A program made the position numbers and the translations under genes. Source: Loxodes magnus (taxonomy: Eukaryota > Ciliophora > Karyorelictea > Loxodida > Loxodidae). Taken from it: 64,000 nt of DNA. Within the stretch, counting starts at the first letter, position 1; each line of letters begins with the position of its first letter. This document shows positions 26,021-36,136 of the stretch, one piece after another. The stretch is taken from positions 1 through 64,000 of the forward strand of contig CAMPDV010000110.1 of the NCBI GenBank assembly GCA_946699065.1, in the 5' to 3' direction. The notes beneath the pieces were generated by a model. The model worked only from the letters and a program-made list of their open reading frames with translations, was not told the origin of the DNA and did not search any database.

Positions 26021-27640
26021 ATTTAAAATTAATTATAATTACTTTTTTATGCTTATTTAAAGATTATTTCTTTTAAAAGAGCGATTATACTTTTTATTTC
26101 GAATTTTTCATTACAATATTGTACTTTTAACATTTATCTTTTTCCTCCCCTATAATAAATTTATTAAAGCTGCTTTAAAAAGAAATGCTCACTAAAAAAG
26201 ACTTCTTGATCTTTAAGCTAAATTGAAATAAACTCTAAGATAATTTATGTTTTAGAAGATTTAAGATATTAGAATTATTTATTATTAAGACTTTAGATTT
26301 CAAAAATAATTATCTATAATTTTATACTTTTATATCCTTTCTATATCTAATACAAAGATCTTTTAATTTGACTAAGCATTTTCATATCGATGATATATTT
26401 AAAGTTTTCTTATTCTAATCACCTTTCTTATACTTTTAATTATATCTTTTTAATACTGTCTGATAAATTACAACACCTGTCTAAATTATAAGCTTTAGAT
26501 TCAATTTATAATTTTGAGTAAAATTTTGCTTAAGTTTATTGAGATTTACACTACACTAAGTTTGAAAAATAAGAAAAGTTTGAAGACTTTCTTTTAACCT
26601 TTCTACAAAATATATTTTCAGGAATATATGCTGGAAAGTTAAAATTTGATAGAAGTTAATAGAAAATTTCTGACCTTTTGTTTAATTTTTTAGCAAGATC
26701 ATAAGTTCTACTTATAAAGACTATGATTTTAATAATGAATAAGAAAGCTCAAAAAGTAAATATTTTAGTTGCTTCTTTCATTACTTGTAAATTTAGAATC
26801 AAAATTATTTATTTTCTACTAATAAATTTTATAAATTCTTAAAACTTCAGTTAAGAGCTATTTTTAATATTTTCTTTAATTTTTTTCTTTTTTAATTCTA
26901 AAGTTATTATTACGCAGTTATTTTAAATGTGTTTAAATTCTTTTAATTGTTGAATAACCTTTCAAGAAACTCTTCAAAGATTTATATTTGAAATGCTTCA
27001 ACTAAATTAGCTAAATTTTACAAATGTTTAGTTTAAGTTTATTTAATTGTAAATAACTCTCATCATTTAGAAATTACATTTTCTTTTCTTAGTTTTGTGA
27101 TATTAATGAAAGTATAAATTTTTTCTTAACATAGATTTTTCTTTATGATTTCATCCTTTATAGATTTTTTAAATCACTTCACTAAGATTAAAAATTAAAT
27201 TTGAGTTATTTACTAAGTATTGCTAATTAAACTAATTATATTTTAAAATCTTAAAATTTAATCATATCCAATTAAATTACTTATATTTTTGTATCGAGTC
27301 CTCTTAAATCTTCATATCCTTATGGATAAAAAGAATCTTGTTAGAGATTGATAATATAAGCCAAAGCTCATACTATATCAAATTTACATGATTAAAGAAT
27401 AGATTAACTTTTTATTATTTATCAATTATTTCATTGCTTTTTAAATAAAAATGATGCTTAAAAAAATTTACACTCCTTATTCATTCTTGATTCCCTTAAG
27501 TACTGAAAGGTTAAAAGTAATTAATAAAGTTTGATTTAAAATTATACCTATTTTTTCTTTCAATTGCGAACTTGATAATTAAACATTATAGCCTAACCAT
27601 AGTAGAAAATATGAATGTAATAATACCATCTTAATAAACT
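26021..27640 (-). CDS. Hypothetical protein converging on copy B
   Basis: Minus strand; candidate stop TAA near 26021. Coding-like reading includes FEEFLERLFNNQKNLNTFK, ELSYSLLKSQSLQVEL, QTGVVIYQTVLKRY, KDLCIRYRKDIKVQNYRQ. Upstream of about 27030 the convincing frame changes by one (SEVIQKIYKGWNHKEKSM, ELWLILSISNKILFIHKD), so there is an indel, a short intron or a gene boundary there. Start unresolved. Hydrophobic segments are scattered. No family recognised. Confidence 0.42.
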
Positions 27641-28317
27641 TCAAAATCGAAAACAAAGTTCTAACTTTAGTTAATTTATTTATTTCTGTATATTTTATTA
27701 CTTTACCATTATCTCATTAAAATAACATACATAATTCTTTTTAAATATAGATACTCGAGAAACTAAATAACTTTAAAATATTGTTATCTCTAATTTAATT
27801 TTTTATAATTATACGAAATTGTAAAATTCAATCATTGCAAGTTTGATAGCAGATGGTTATGTTTTCTGAAATTCAAATATAATAGAAAACAAGTAACAAA
27901 TTAGAAAATAGAAATTGAATCTTTGCAAACATTGCCTTTAATTAAATCTTTTTAAACGTATATCATATCTCAGAAATAAAAAATGTTTTACTCTTAAAAA
28001 AAATTATTTTTTATGAAAAAATGAGACCTTTAATAAAGCAAACTTTTTACTTTTAATTTCGATTAAAAAATCAAAAAAAAAGATGATCAAAATAATTATT
28101 TTTTGATTTTTAGCTAACTAGATCTTAAATTTAAAAAGATATAGCTTGAAAAGAGGATGCTTTTAAATTTTAATCTAATAAAACAAAAGAAATCACAAAA
28201 AGATTAATGTTAAATAACTTTGAAAATGATGGTAGAAACTTATAAAAAAAAGTACATACTAAAAATACAAAAAATCTAAGCTAAAAGCAATAAACGAATA
28301 AAATAAGTTTTGCTAAA
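27641..28317. other. A/T-rich spacer
   Basis: Long A and T runs with no frame or motif I can support. It marks the left border of the RNA gene island. Confidence 0.4.
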
Positions 28318-28388
28318 AAAGAGTGGTCTAAGATGCAAGTTTCAAGTGCTTGTCTTTTGAGGTATGGATACAAATCTTTTTGCTACCA
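28318..28388 (+). pseudogene. Decayed tRNA-Leu-like sequence (CAA)
   Basis: GAGTGGTCTAAG matches the D-arm region of a tRNA-Leu, followed by an anticodon arm CAAGT-TTCAAGT-GCTTG with CAA in the loop and a mutated T-arm (GGATACAAATC). The acceptor arms do not pair. Best seen as a tRNA-Leu relic. Confidence 0.4.
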
Positions 28389-29043
28389 CATTTTTTATAT
28401 GACTTTGAGTATACAATCTCGTGACATGTGACATGTGGTAATTTAGATGACAATATTTTTATCCAATTTATTCATATTATAAATTAGTGCTTTTTTTCAA
28501 AGGCATTTTTTTATTTTTTTAATTCATTTTTTAACATTCTTTTCATTTAAAAATTCGTTTTCAACTTGTTTGAGTTAAGGTTTTTTTTGGACATTTTTTA
28601 TTTTAAATATTTGATGAATTGCTTTTTTATTAATATGAATAACTCCATATTTTTTTATTTCATTTTATAAATAAAAAAAAAAACTTTTAGAAAAACTTAA
28701 ATTAATTCTTATCTAATGTTCTCACCTTATCTATTTAAATTTTTTTTGTAATTTTTGTGCTTTTTTTAATAGAAAATTTCTTTTTTGATATCATTAATTT
28801 TTAAGTTTTTAATCTTTTTTTTGACATATATTTTTTGTTACTTCACATTCATTTTTGCTCATTTTCAATGAAAACTTGATTTATCAAAAATTTTAATAAA
28901 ATTTTTTTTTGAACCTTACTTTTTTTATAAAATTTTTCTTTCAAAAAAAATTTGTTAAATCAAAATTTTAAGAAGTATATACTCAATCTTTTTTTAAACT
29001 TACTCATTTGCAATGTTTTAAAAAATAATTTATAATTAAAATA
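28389..29043. other. T-rich spacer
   Basis: Dominated by T runs; nothing supported on either strand. It flanks the structured RNA candidate and may hold its upstream promoter, but no element could be recognised. Confidence 0.4.
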
Positions 29044-29300
29044 ATGGTGGGAGCTGAGATTGACCTTCTGAATCATACTTTCTGGTTTTATGGCTAGGAA
29101 CAAGTTCCATTCCTATCGCCGAGAAAGTCCCTGGTCAAAGTCAACCTTTGCAAGAGAACGCCTTCCTTTTGATTATCCACTCCTGGTAGGGGCTTGAAGC
29201 CTGGCTGCCCATAGCGATGGAGCTCCCTGACAGCTGCTTTTCGAAAGCAACAGGATATCCCCGTCATCCAATGAAGGGAGAGTTGGGGTCATTAAACCGC
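29044..29300 (+). ncRNA. Candidate RNase MRP RNA
   Basis: A sharply bounded G+C-rich block in A/T-rich flanks with no reading frame of interest. It contains GAGAAAGTCCCTGG, matching the CR-I core (GAAAGTCCC) of the P/MRP RNA family, then GCAAGAGAACGCC, similar to the MRP-typical GAGAGUGCC region, then CCCCGTCATCC and finally GTTGGGGTCATT, which fits CR-V (GGGGCUCAUU) and could pair with CR-I to form P4. GCTTTTCGAAAGC forms an internal hairpin. Order and spacing resemble MRP more than P. MRP RNA cleaves pre-rRNA in the nucleolus. The 5' end is uncertain; a P RNA or another RNA remains possible. Confidence 0.5.
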
Positions 29301-30014
29301 AAGAATTTGTAGTCCAAAAAATCTTATAGTTTAAAATTAAATTAAAAAAAATTTATTAAGATAATTTTTTAAAGTTTCACAAAATTTACAACTGAAAGAG
29401 CAACTTAAAGAAAAAACTTGTTATACAAATAAAAAAGTAAAAAAACATTAATAAAAAGCAACAGATCTAAAATCAAAAGCAAAAACTCCAAAAACTCCAA
29501 AAAGCGATTGAATACAATTTTTATTTTTTTAGACAAAATTTGATTCTTTAAAATGATTTAATTTTTATAAAAATAAAAATGAAACTATTTAATCAATAAT
29601 ATAGAAATGTAAAAGATCTAAAAATATTCACCAGTTAAATCTGTAAAGCTAAGTAAGAAAATATTTTTTCACTCTAATTACAATGCACGAAATGCGAAAA
29701 AAAAAAAAAATAAGAATAAAAAAGAGATTACTACACCAAAAAAAATTTTCAATAATAATAAAATAAAAAAATATTTAAATTAATAAAAATAATAAGCAAT
29801 CCTTTTAAAAAAACGTTTTTAAAAAAACAGGGAAAAAAATTAAAAAACATTTAAAAAAAATGGTTTATAAAAATATCTTATAATTAAAAAAAAAGGAAAC
29901 GAAAAAATTAAAATATAAATGTAAATAAAAAAAAGATAGAAATAAATGTTTTTCGAAGTTTGAAAAAAAAGAGCGTAAAAGAATACTAATATGAATAGTA
30001 ATAGTTAATATCAA

Positions 30015-30086
30015 TCAGTTTTAGCGCAGTCGGTAGCGCATGTGCTCAAAATCTGAAGGTCGTGAGTTCGATCCTCACAAACAGCA
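30015..30086 (+). pseudogene. Decayed tRNA-Met-like gene 1
   Basis: D-arm TTAGCGCAGTCGGTAGCGC and T-arm GTGAGTTCGATCCTCAC are intact and match elongator tRNA-Met. The anticodon loop reads CTCAAAA instead of CTCATAA, the anticodon stem does not pair, and the acceptor stem has mismatches. Likely non-functional as tRNA-Met. Confidence 0.6.
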
Positions 30087-30392
30087 TTATATTATTTTTG
30101 AAAAAGTAGTAAGTTCAATTCGACTATATAAAATAAAAAAAATAGTTATAATATAAATAGATAACAATATAACGTTTTTTTGTAGTCACAAAATATTAAG
30201 CCTTATATATATAAATCTCAAAATAAATATAAGAAGAATGCTACATAGTGTGACGGTTTAGCACAATTGTTTTATAATCCTTTAGTATGAGTTCATCTCG
30301 AAGAAGCTACTTTTTTATGAAATTAGTAGTTGGCAATTTTTTTATAAAGAGTATAAAAGAATTGTATTATGAATTGTAATAGTAAATAATAA

Positions 30393-30465
30393 AAGGATTT
30401 AGCAAAGTCGGAAGCGCGGCAGTCTCATAATCACAAGGTCGTGAATTAGATCCTTACAAAAAGAT
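30393..30465 (+). pseudogene. Decayed tRNA-Met-like gene 2 (CAT)
   Basis: Keeps AAGTCGGAAGCGCGGC and AGTCTCATAATC of elongator tRNA-Met with anticodon CAT, but the acceptor stem, D-stem and T-arm (GTGAATTAGATCCTTAC) carry mutations. A third, even weaker tRNA-like string lies near 30250-30303. Confidence 0.5.
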
Positions 30466-30704
30466 ACAAATTAATTAAGAAAATAAGTAAATTAACTTCG
30501 AAAAAATGTAATAAAAAAAGATTTATTTATAAATAAAAAATCATATAAAGTTTTTTATTCGTTATATGAAAGTATTTTTATCAAATTTTTTCATATGATA
30601 CATTCTTGACGGGACTTGAACATGAAATTTCTTCCTGGCACCTTATCCATCTACAAAGACATCTATTATTGTTTCATGTCAATAATTTTTACGCAAAGAA
30701 AAAA

Positions 30705-30785
30705 CGACACCAGCAGGATTTGAACCTGCGCGGGATAACCCAACAGATTTCGAGTCTGTCGCCTTAACCACTCGGCCATAGTGTC
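30705..30785 (-). tRNA. tRNA-Ser (CGA), copy 1
   Basis: Acceptor GACACTA pairs with TGGTGTC; class II tRNA with a variable arm; anticodon arm ACAGA-CTCGAAA-TCTGT gives anticodon CGA; T-arm GCAGGTTCAAATCCTGC; discriminator G. No intron and no encoded CCA. It would read the serine codon UCG. Confidence 0.95.
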
Positions 30786-31098
30786 TTATTTTTATAGGTT
30801 CGGCTTCACTTAAAAATAAACGCAAATATGGACTCAATAATACATAAAGGTTTTTTTGTACATTTATGCAATCTTACATGTATGTGGAAAGTTATACTTT
30901 CTATCATTCACATTATCAGAAACAAAATATTAAGATTGTAACGATTTAAGTTGCATGAGAAACTTCTTTATAACTTTTTTTTATAAGAATACTGTATTTA
31001 AAATATCTAATTTAAATAAAAAAATGTCATCTTTTTTGTTACATGAATGTCTAAAAATATCTACTCTTTTTATTTCTTCGTTCTCAATATATTTGTAA

Positions 31099-31178
31099 GA
31101 CAGTGTGGCCGAGTGGTCTAAGGCGCTAGCTTCAGGTGCTAGTCTTTCGGGGCGTGGGTTCAAATCCCACCGCTGTCA
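31099..31178 (+). tRNA. tRNA-Leu (CAG), copy 1
   Basis: Acceptor GACAGTG pairs with CGCTGTC; D-region GGCCGAGTGGTCTAAGGC typical of tRNA-Leu; anticodon arm CTAGC-TTCAGGT-GCTAG gives CAG; variable arm TCTTTCGGGGC; T-arm GTGGGTTCAAATCCCAC; discriminator A. No intron. It lies about 310 bases from the divergently oriented tRNA-Ser. Confidence 0.95.
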
Positions 31179-31354
31179 CTTTTTTTATTTTAGTACACAA
31201 TCATTTGATTTTATGATGACAATATTTTTATCAAATTTTTTCATATGATACATTCTTGACGGGACTTGAACATGAAATTTCTTCCTGGCACCTTATCCAT
31301 CTACAAAGACATCTATTATTGTTTCATGTCAATAATTTTTACGCAAAGAAAAAA

Positions 31355-31435
31355 CGACACCAGCAGGATTTGAACCTGCGCGGGATAACCCAACAGATTT
31401 CGAGTCTGTCGCCTTAACCACTCGGCCATAGTGTC
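31355..31435 (-). tRNA. tRNA-Ser (CGA), copy 2
   Basis: Identical to 30705-30785, shifted by 650 bases. All stems and the CGA anticodon are intact. Confidence 0.95.
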
Positions 31436-31748
31436 TTATTTTTATAGGTTCGGCTTCACTTAAAAATAAACGCAAATATGGACTCAATAATACATAAAGG
31501 TTTTTTTGTACATTTATGCAATCTTACATGTATGTGGAAAGTTATACTTTCTATCATTCACATTATCAGAAACAAAATATTAAGATTGTAACGATTTAAG
31601 TTGCATGAGAAACTTCTTTATAACTTTTTTTTATAAGAATACTGTATTTAAAATATCTAATTTAAATAAAAAAATGTCATCTTTTTTGTTACATGAATGT
31701 CTAAAAATATCTACTCTTTTTATTTCTTCGTTCTCAATATATTTGTAA

Positions 31749-31828
31749 GACAGTGTGGCCGAGTGGTCTAAGGCGCTAGCTTCAGGTGCTAGTCTTTCGG
31801 GGCGTGGGTTCAAATCCCACCGCTGTCA
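31749..31828 (+). tRNA. tRNA-Leu (CAG), copy 2
   Basis: Identical to 31099-31178, shifted by 650 bases. All stems and the CAG anticodon are intact. Confidence 0.95.
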
Positions 31829-31872
31829 CTTTTTTTATTTTAGTACACAATCATTTGATTTTATGATGACAA

Positions 31873-32059
31873 TATTTTTATCAAATTTTTTCATATGATA
31901 CATTCTTGACGGGACTTGAACATGAAATTTCTTCCTGGCACCTTATCCATCTACAAAGACATCTATTATTGTTTCATGTCAATAATTTTTACGCAAAGAA
32001 AAAACGACACCAGCAGGATTTGAACCTGCGCGGGATAACCCAACAGATTTCGAGTCTGT
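31873..32059. repeat. 650-bp duplication, truncated unit 3
   Basis: Matches the first 187 bases of the unit and stops abruptly inside the tRNA-Ser anticodon arm (after CGAGTCTGT), where unrelated A/T-rich sequence begins. Confidence 0.9.
32005..32059 (-). pseudogene. Truncated tRNA-Ser (3' half)
   Basis: Keeps the acceptor 3' strand, T-arm, variable arm and the 3' side of the anticodon arm. The D-arm and acceptor 5' strand are absent because the repeat unit ends here. It cannot fold as a tRNA. Confidence 0.9.
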
Positions 32060-32654
32060 TTTTAAAACAGCTTATTTTATCTTTTTCATAAATTTTAAAA
32101 ATATCGAGATTTATAATAGATTTCTCATATGTCGTTTATTAATACTTATTTATTAATAAAATCATTTTCTGGTAACGCAGAAAATATTTTCAAAGTTTAT
32201 GTCTAAATATGTTTGAATCAGATCTAGAATTTTTTTAATTTTGAAAAACTTTTTATTATAGTAAACTATATCATTCACATTCTTTAAAAAAAGTGAAGTA
32301 ATATCATGAAATTTTTTAATTATAATTGAAAGAATTTTTATTACTTGAGAAATTGTCCTTGATTTAAGGATATTTTTAATGCAATTTATTTATTTTCATT
32401 GTAAACTCTATTTAAATAAACTTAAAAAAAAGGAATAAGGAAATATTTTAAGAATTTAATTGAAGAATTTCTACTTTTATATAGACATAACAAGAAAAAA
32501 TAAAAAAATAATTAAAAAATTATGTCTGTAATTGATATTTATGCATTTTTCATGGAAACCTAAAAAGAGTAAGAATATAATTTTAGGTAAACTATTCATG
32601 ACTAATATAAGATAAATAGAATCTTTAAAAAATCATTAAATAAATAAAAAAGAT
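32060..32654. other. A/T-rich spacer
   Basis: No supported gene. Separates the tRNA duplication from structured element A. Confidence 0.4.
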
Positions 32655-33062
32655 TATAGAGCGCGTATCACCTCATTGGCGCGCAGCTCTTTCAATATTA
32701 TTATTTAATAATAAGGAAAATGTTCTCATGTTTCTTGTTAAAATTCTAGAGGTCCGATGAGTTATGTCAGCTTCTCCAAATGGGGAATCTTCTTATTTTA
32801 AATCATTCTAAAATCTAAAGTCAAACGCTTCAGTCTTTTTGAATAAGGTCCAAATAAGAGATAGTTATTAAGTCGGTAATTAGAAGGCCCGTCAGTCAAA
32901 CTTTCATACTGCTAGAGAGAACCCTCGGGGTAAGTTAGGTATGTCTTAACGGAGCTTATCCACCCTTCCCCGTTGTGGTATTTAGTGCGATATTACTCGC
33001 AATGCAGTATACACTGCACCAGATTACCTACTAGTTTGGCTGACGCGGCCGATATCCATTTT
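32655..33062 (-). ncRNA. Structured element A (unknown RNA candidate)
   Basis: G+C-richer block. Its minus strand begins GGATATCGGCCGCG and contains AATCTGGTGCAGTG, a hairpin GCAGTG..CATTGC, CAACGGGGAAGGGTGG, CCCCGAGGGTTCTC and TTTGACTGACGGGCC. Element B (35515-35880) repeats this order with diverged sequence. In the hairpin, B has GCAATG/CATTGC and A has GCAGTG/CATTGC, a G-U exchange that preserves pairing only if the minus strand is the RNA. Pairing is kept while a reading frame is not, which favours RNA over protein. It matches no RNA family I know; a retroelement end is the main alternative. Confidence 0.5.
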
Positions 33063-33426
33063 ATAAATATTAATAAAATAATATATATATTTGAAAAAGA
33101 ACCTAAAAAACATTCAAGTAGTTTTGTAAAATTTATAAAATACACTTATAAAAATATTTTATAGTTACTTTTATACATGAATGATTTGAAGAACTATTAT
33201 CTGAAGAAGAATGATAAAAACATTTTAAATAAAAAATGTCAAAATAAAAATGGTAGAAGGGTTCAAGAAAGGCTTTTATACCACCTCCTAAAAAAAGGAG
33301 AGAAAGTAAGGACCCTCAACTTTAACTCACACATTTTCTTTCCAAAACCTTCAAGAATAATAGACTCAACTAGGAACTTCCAGACCAACCTAAAAGATGG
33401 GATAAAAGGGCCAAAAGGCTACCCCG

Positions 33427-34134
33427 ATGACACCAACTGAAGAGAAAGGACCTAGAAAGGTGCTGGAGACGCAAAAAGCAGCAGCCGTGCGAGAGTTTGC
33501 GATGCCATAGTTCCAGGAAGAACAGGCATAAATTTTAATCGCATTCGCTGACCTGAAGGAAGAAGTAAAGAGGCTACGATTAGAGAATAGAGCTCTAAAA
33601 AATCAAGTTACTGAGCTCAAGGAATGGAAAGAAAGCTTCTGGGAAGTCTACGATCGAGAGCAAAACACTTTCTTCAGGTAAATGGGATTGCTGCAGCAGA
33701 GAACAACTGTGCTTGAAGAGAACAGCAAGTAGCAACAGTAGTAGGAATTCAAAGTTAGGACAATTCAAGATACAATGGAGATAGAAGGAGCCACTACGTT
33801 ACCGAGGAGTCCAGACAAGAAATGAATTAGGAATAAACCAAGATGCTTTGTATGCAAACAAACTGGACATAAAAATAGACAATGTTAGAAATTGAAATTA
33901 ATTAAATAATAGTACTGGAATAGAAAATAATAAGAAAAATAATAGTACTAATATTAGGATAAGATTAGACGATAATTCTGTAACTAATTTTATCCGTAAG
34001 GAGGTTAAATCTACAAACCGAAGTGGTACACAATCCAAGGCGACTGAAGAAAGAGTTCTGAAGGGAGCTGGTTCCAGCCAGGTTATCAAACTGGTCCTGT
34101 GAACACGAGGTTGAAAGTCCTCCAAGTTCACTAA
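33427..34134 (+). CDS. Gag-like protein with coiled coil and CCHC zinc knuckle (235 aa)
   Basis: ATG 33427, single frame to TAA 34132-34134, clearly less A+T-rich than its surroundings. Residues about 40-85 form a charged coiled coil (LKEEVKRLRLENRALKNQV), followed by a Gln-rich linker partly written with TAG. Residues 140-153 are CFVCKQTGHKNRQC, a C-X2-C-X4-H-X4-C zinc knuckle as in retroelement Gag proteins and some RNA-binding proteins. Two Trp are TGA. The tail is rich in Gln, Tyr and Arg. No protease, reverse transcriptase or integrase was seen downstream. An upstream frame from 33177 is open but less convincing. Likely an orphan retroelement gag or a domesticated RNA-binding protein. 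Confidence 0.75.
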
Positions 34135-34819
34135 ACTCCAATTTAAACTTTTTAATTTAATTTAGTATAAAAAATGTCAAGCAAATATTCAAAAATTGTT
34201 AACTTTATCAAAAATTAAATACAAATTTATTACATTTTAACTCAAAGTTGAAAAAAAATTAAAAAAGGAGTGAAAAGAAAAACATCTTGACCTTTGGCGT
34301 AAGAAAAAAATAAATTATAAATCATAAGTTTCATCGAATAAAAAAAATACATGTAAGAAAAATTGCAAAATAAATCAATTTTAAATGGTATTATATAAAA
34401 GATAAAAAGATAAGTAAGTTTAAAAAAAGCAAAAGAAAAAATTCAATAAAAATCATTTTCGACTAAATGATAAACAATACGAAAAACTAATAATCAATTT
34501 TATTATAATCATTAAATTCTAAAAAACTCATACTAAAAAACATGACTAAAAAAATTCGAAGAAAAATATGAAATGTAAAAAATACTTTAATATAATAAAA
34601 AATAAAAAAAATAATTAAGAAAAAAAATAAAAAATTCTAAAAAAGCAAAAAAATAAAAAAATAAAAAAATAAAAAAATAAAAAATAAAAAAATAATAAAA
34701 ATAATAAAAATAATAAAAAAATGTAAAATATCCAAAATTATTAAAAGTTAAGAAAAAAAATGTATTTTATAACAGGTTCTTTATCAAAGTAAACTTACTT
34801 AATTTAAAAAATAATATAA
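34135..34819. other. A-rich spacer with simple repeat
   Basis: 34600-34725 is an (A)nT simple-sequence tract of AAAAAAT and AATAAT units. No gene supported. It could be the remains of a poly(A) tail of the Gag-like element, but the run starts 450 bases beyond the stop codon. Confidence 0.6.
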
Positions 34820-34892
34820 TGCGGTATGTGAGGATCTAACTAACAACCTTCAGATTATGAGAATGACGCGCTATCGACTGCGCTAAAACCGA
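34820..34892 (-). pseudogene. Decayed tRNA-Met-like gene 3 (CAT)
   Basis: D-arm TAGCGCAGTCGATAGCGC and loop CTCATAA of elongator tRNA-Met are kept. The acceptor (TCGGTTT against ATACCGC) has two mismatches, the anticodon stem pairs poorly, and the T-stem (GTTAG/CTCAC) has one mismatch. Probably inactive. Confidence 0.55.
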
Positions 34893-35514
34893 TGTTTTTA
34901 ACATTTAAATTCCTTTTTTATCTTTTTTTATAGCTTGTATCGTTTTATTTCATCTTTTTTTTATTTTTTTTTTATTTTTTTTACATAAAATATACTAAAA
35001 GTATCTTTATTCTAATATTTTTACTTGTTTTTTCTTTTTTCTATATTTTTTCTTTATTATTTTTTAAACTTCGAACAATTTTTGTTTTAGATAGTTTGAT
35101 TGCTTTCTTGACATCTCGAATTACGCTGATATTTAGTTTTAATTTTATAAAAAAATTTCAGTTTTAAAGTTGCAAACAATTTATTTATTTTCTACTTTAG
35201 ATTTATTAAAATTTTTATCTCTAATTAATTTCTTATATTTTTTCAACTTATTTACTTCTTTCATTAATAGTAAAATCTTTTTTCATTTGATAATAAAGTT
35301 ATCATTATGGTTTTTTATCCAAAAATGCATTTCTTAAATAATAAATTTTTCAATTTTACTAACTTTGTTCCACATTTCCATTTCACCACGCTAAATCAAT
35401 TAGACCTACCTTTTATCTAAATTAAATAATTTATTTTTCTTAATTTACTTTTTCACTTTTCTCATACTTTCTTTTTCTTCAATTTTAGATAAAAATTATT
35501 TACCTTATTTCTTA
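34893..35514. other. T-rich spacer
   Basis: No gene supported on either strand. Confidence 0.4.
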
Positions 35515-35880
35515 ATTTTTGTGAGTCAGTCCGAAAAAAAAGTGGTAGATTTTTAGGAATATTCAGATATTTTGCCAAATGCCACGTTTGAGTTAAATTT
35601 TTAATGTAAAATTATTTCTAACTTTAGTCATATCTTAAAATTTTCCAAACTTCGTTCTGATTTACGACATTGAGAGTCAGGATAACTCTTATACTTAAAC
35701 TTCAATACTTTCTAGTCAGATTCTCGTACCGATAGAAAGGAACCCTCTATTAAATAAGACTTATCACACAAGGGCTCGTCCTTATTTTTTTGATGGAGTC
35801 TAATACAAGAATATTTGCAATGCAGACTACATTGCACAGGATTATTTTCTCAGCTGATTAAAGCCCGACATCCATTTAAA
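35515..35880 (-). ncRNA. Structured element B (relative of element A)
   Basis: Minus strand begins GGATGTCGGGC, then TAATCCTGTGCAATG, the perfect hairpin TGCAATG..CATTGCA, later GAGGGTTCCTTTCTATCGG and AGAATCTGACT, in the same order as element A. It is more A+T-rich and has indels relative to A. It may be the decayed or diverged partner of A. The two flank the Gag-like gene at unequal distances and in the same orientation. Confidence 0.45.
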
Positions 35881-36136
35881 AAAATCTACTAAAATATTAA
35901 AAATTTAAAAAAGATAAAAAAAATGATAATATCTATTAATATGTAAATTAATACTCTAAGAAACTCAAATTAATTATGGAGAGAATCTATGGAAATGAAA
36001 AATTAAAACGATATTAGATAGAATTAATAAGATAGACGAAACAATTAATTAAAAAACTGTATAAATTTAATTAAATAAAAGATAATACTATGATAGAATT
36101 CCTAAACTTTAAAAAAATAATGCTTAACATTTAAAA

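Larger units (their letters stand above)
30573..31222. repeat. 650-bp tandem duplication, unit 1
   Basis: Unit carrying tRNA-Ser (minus) and tRNA-Leu (plus). Unit 2 follows directly and appears identical base for base. Left border found by comparing the flank of unit 1 with the unit 1/unit 2 junction. Confidence 0.93.
31223..31872. repeat. 650-bp tandem duplication, unit 2
   Basis: Apparently exact second copy of 30573-31222, including both tRNA genes and spacer. Confidence 0.93.

Noticed and set aside
30981..31163. Small standard-code proteins over the tRNA-Leu genes
   Set aside because: They overlap the tRNA genes antisense and repeat only because the 650-bp unit repeats.
32740..32790. 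Hammerhead-ribozyme-like string near TCCGATGAGTTATG
   Set aside because: The conserved core CUGANGA and GAAA are not both present and no three-stem fold was found.
34600..34725. Telomeric repeat
   Set aside because: The A-rich units are irregular simple sequence without G-rich telomere units.
32655..35880. Elements A and B as long terminal repeats
   Set aside because: They are far too diverged for LTRs of one element, lie in the same orientation at unequal distances, and show stem-preserving rather than uniform divergence; kept only as an alternative.
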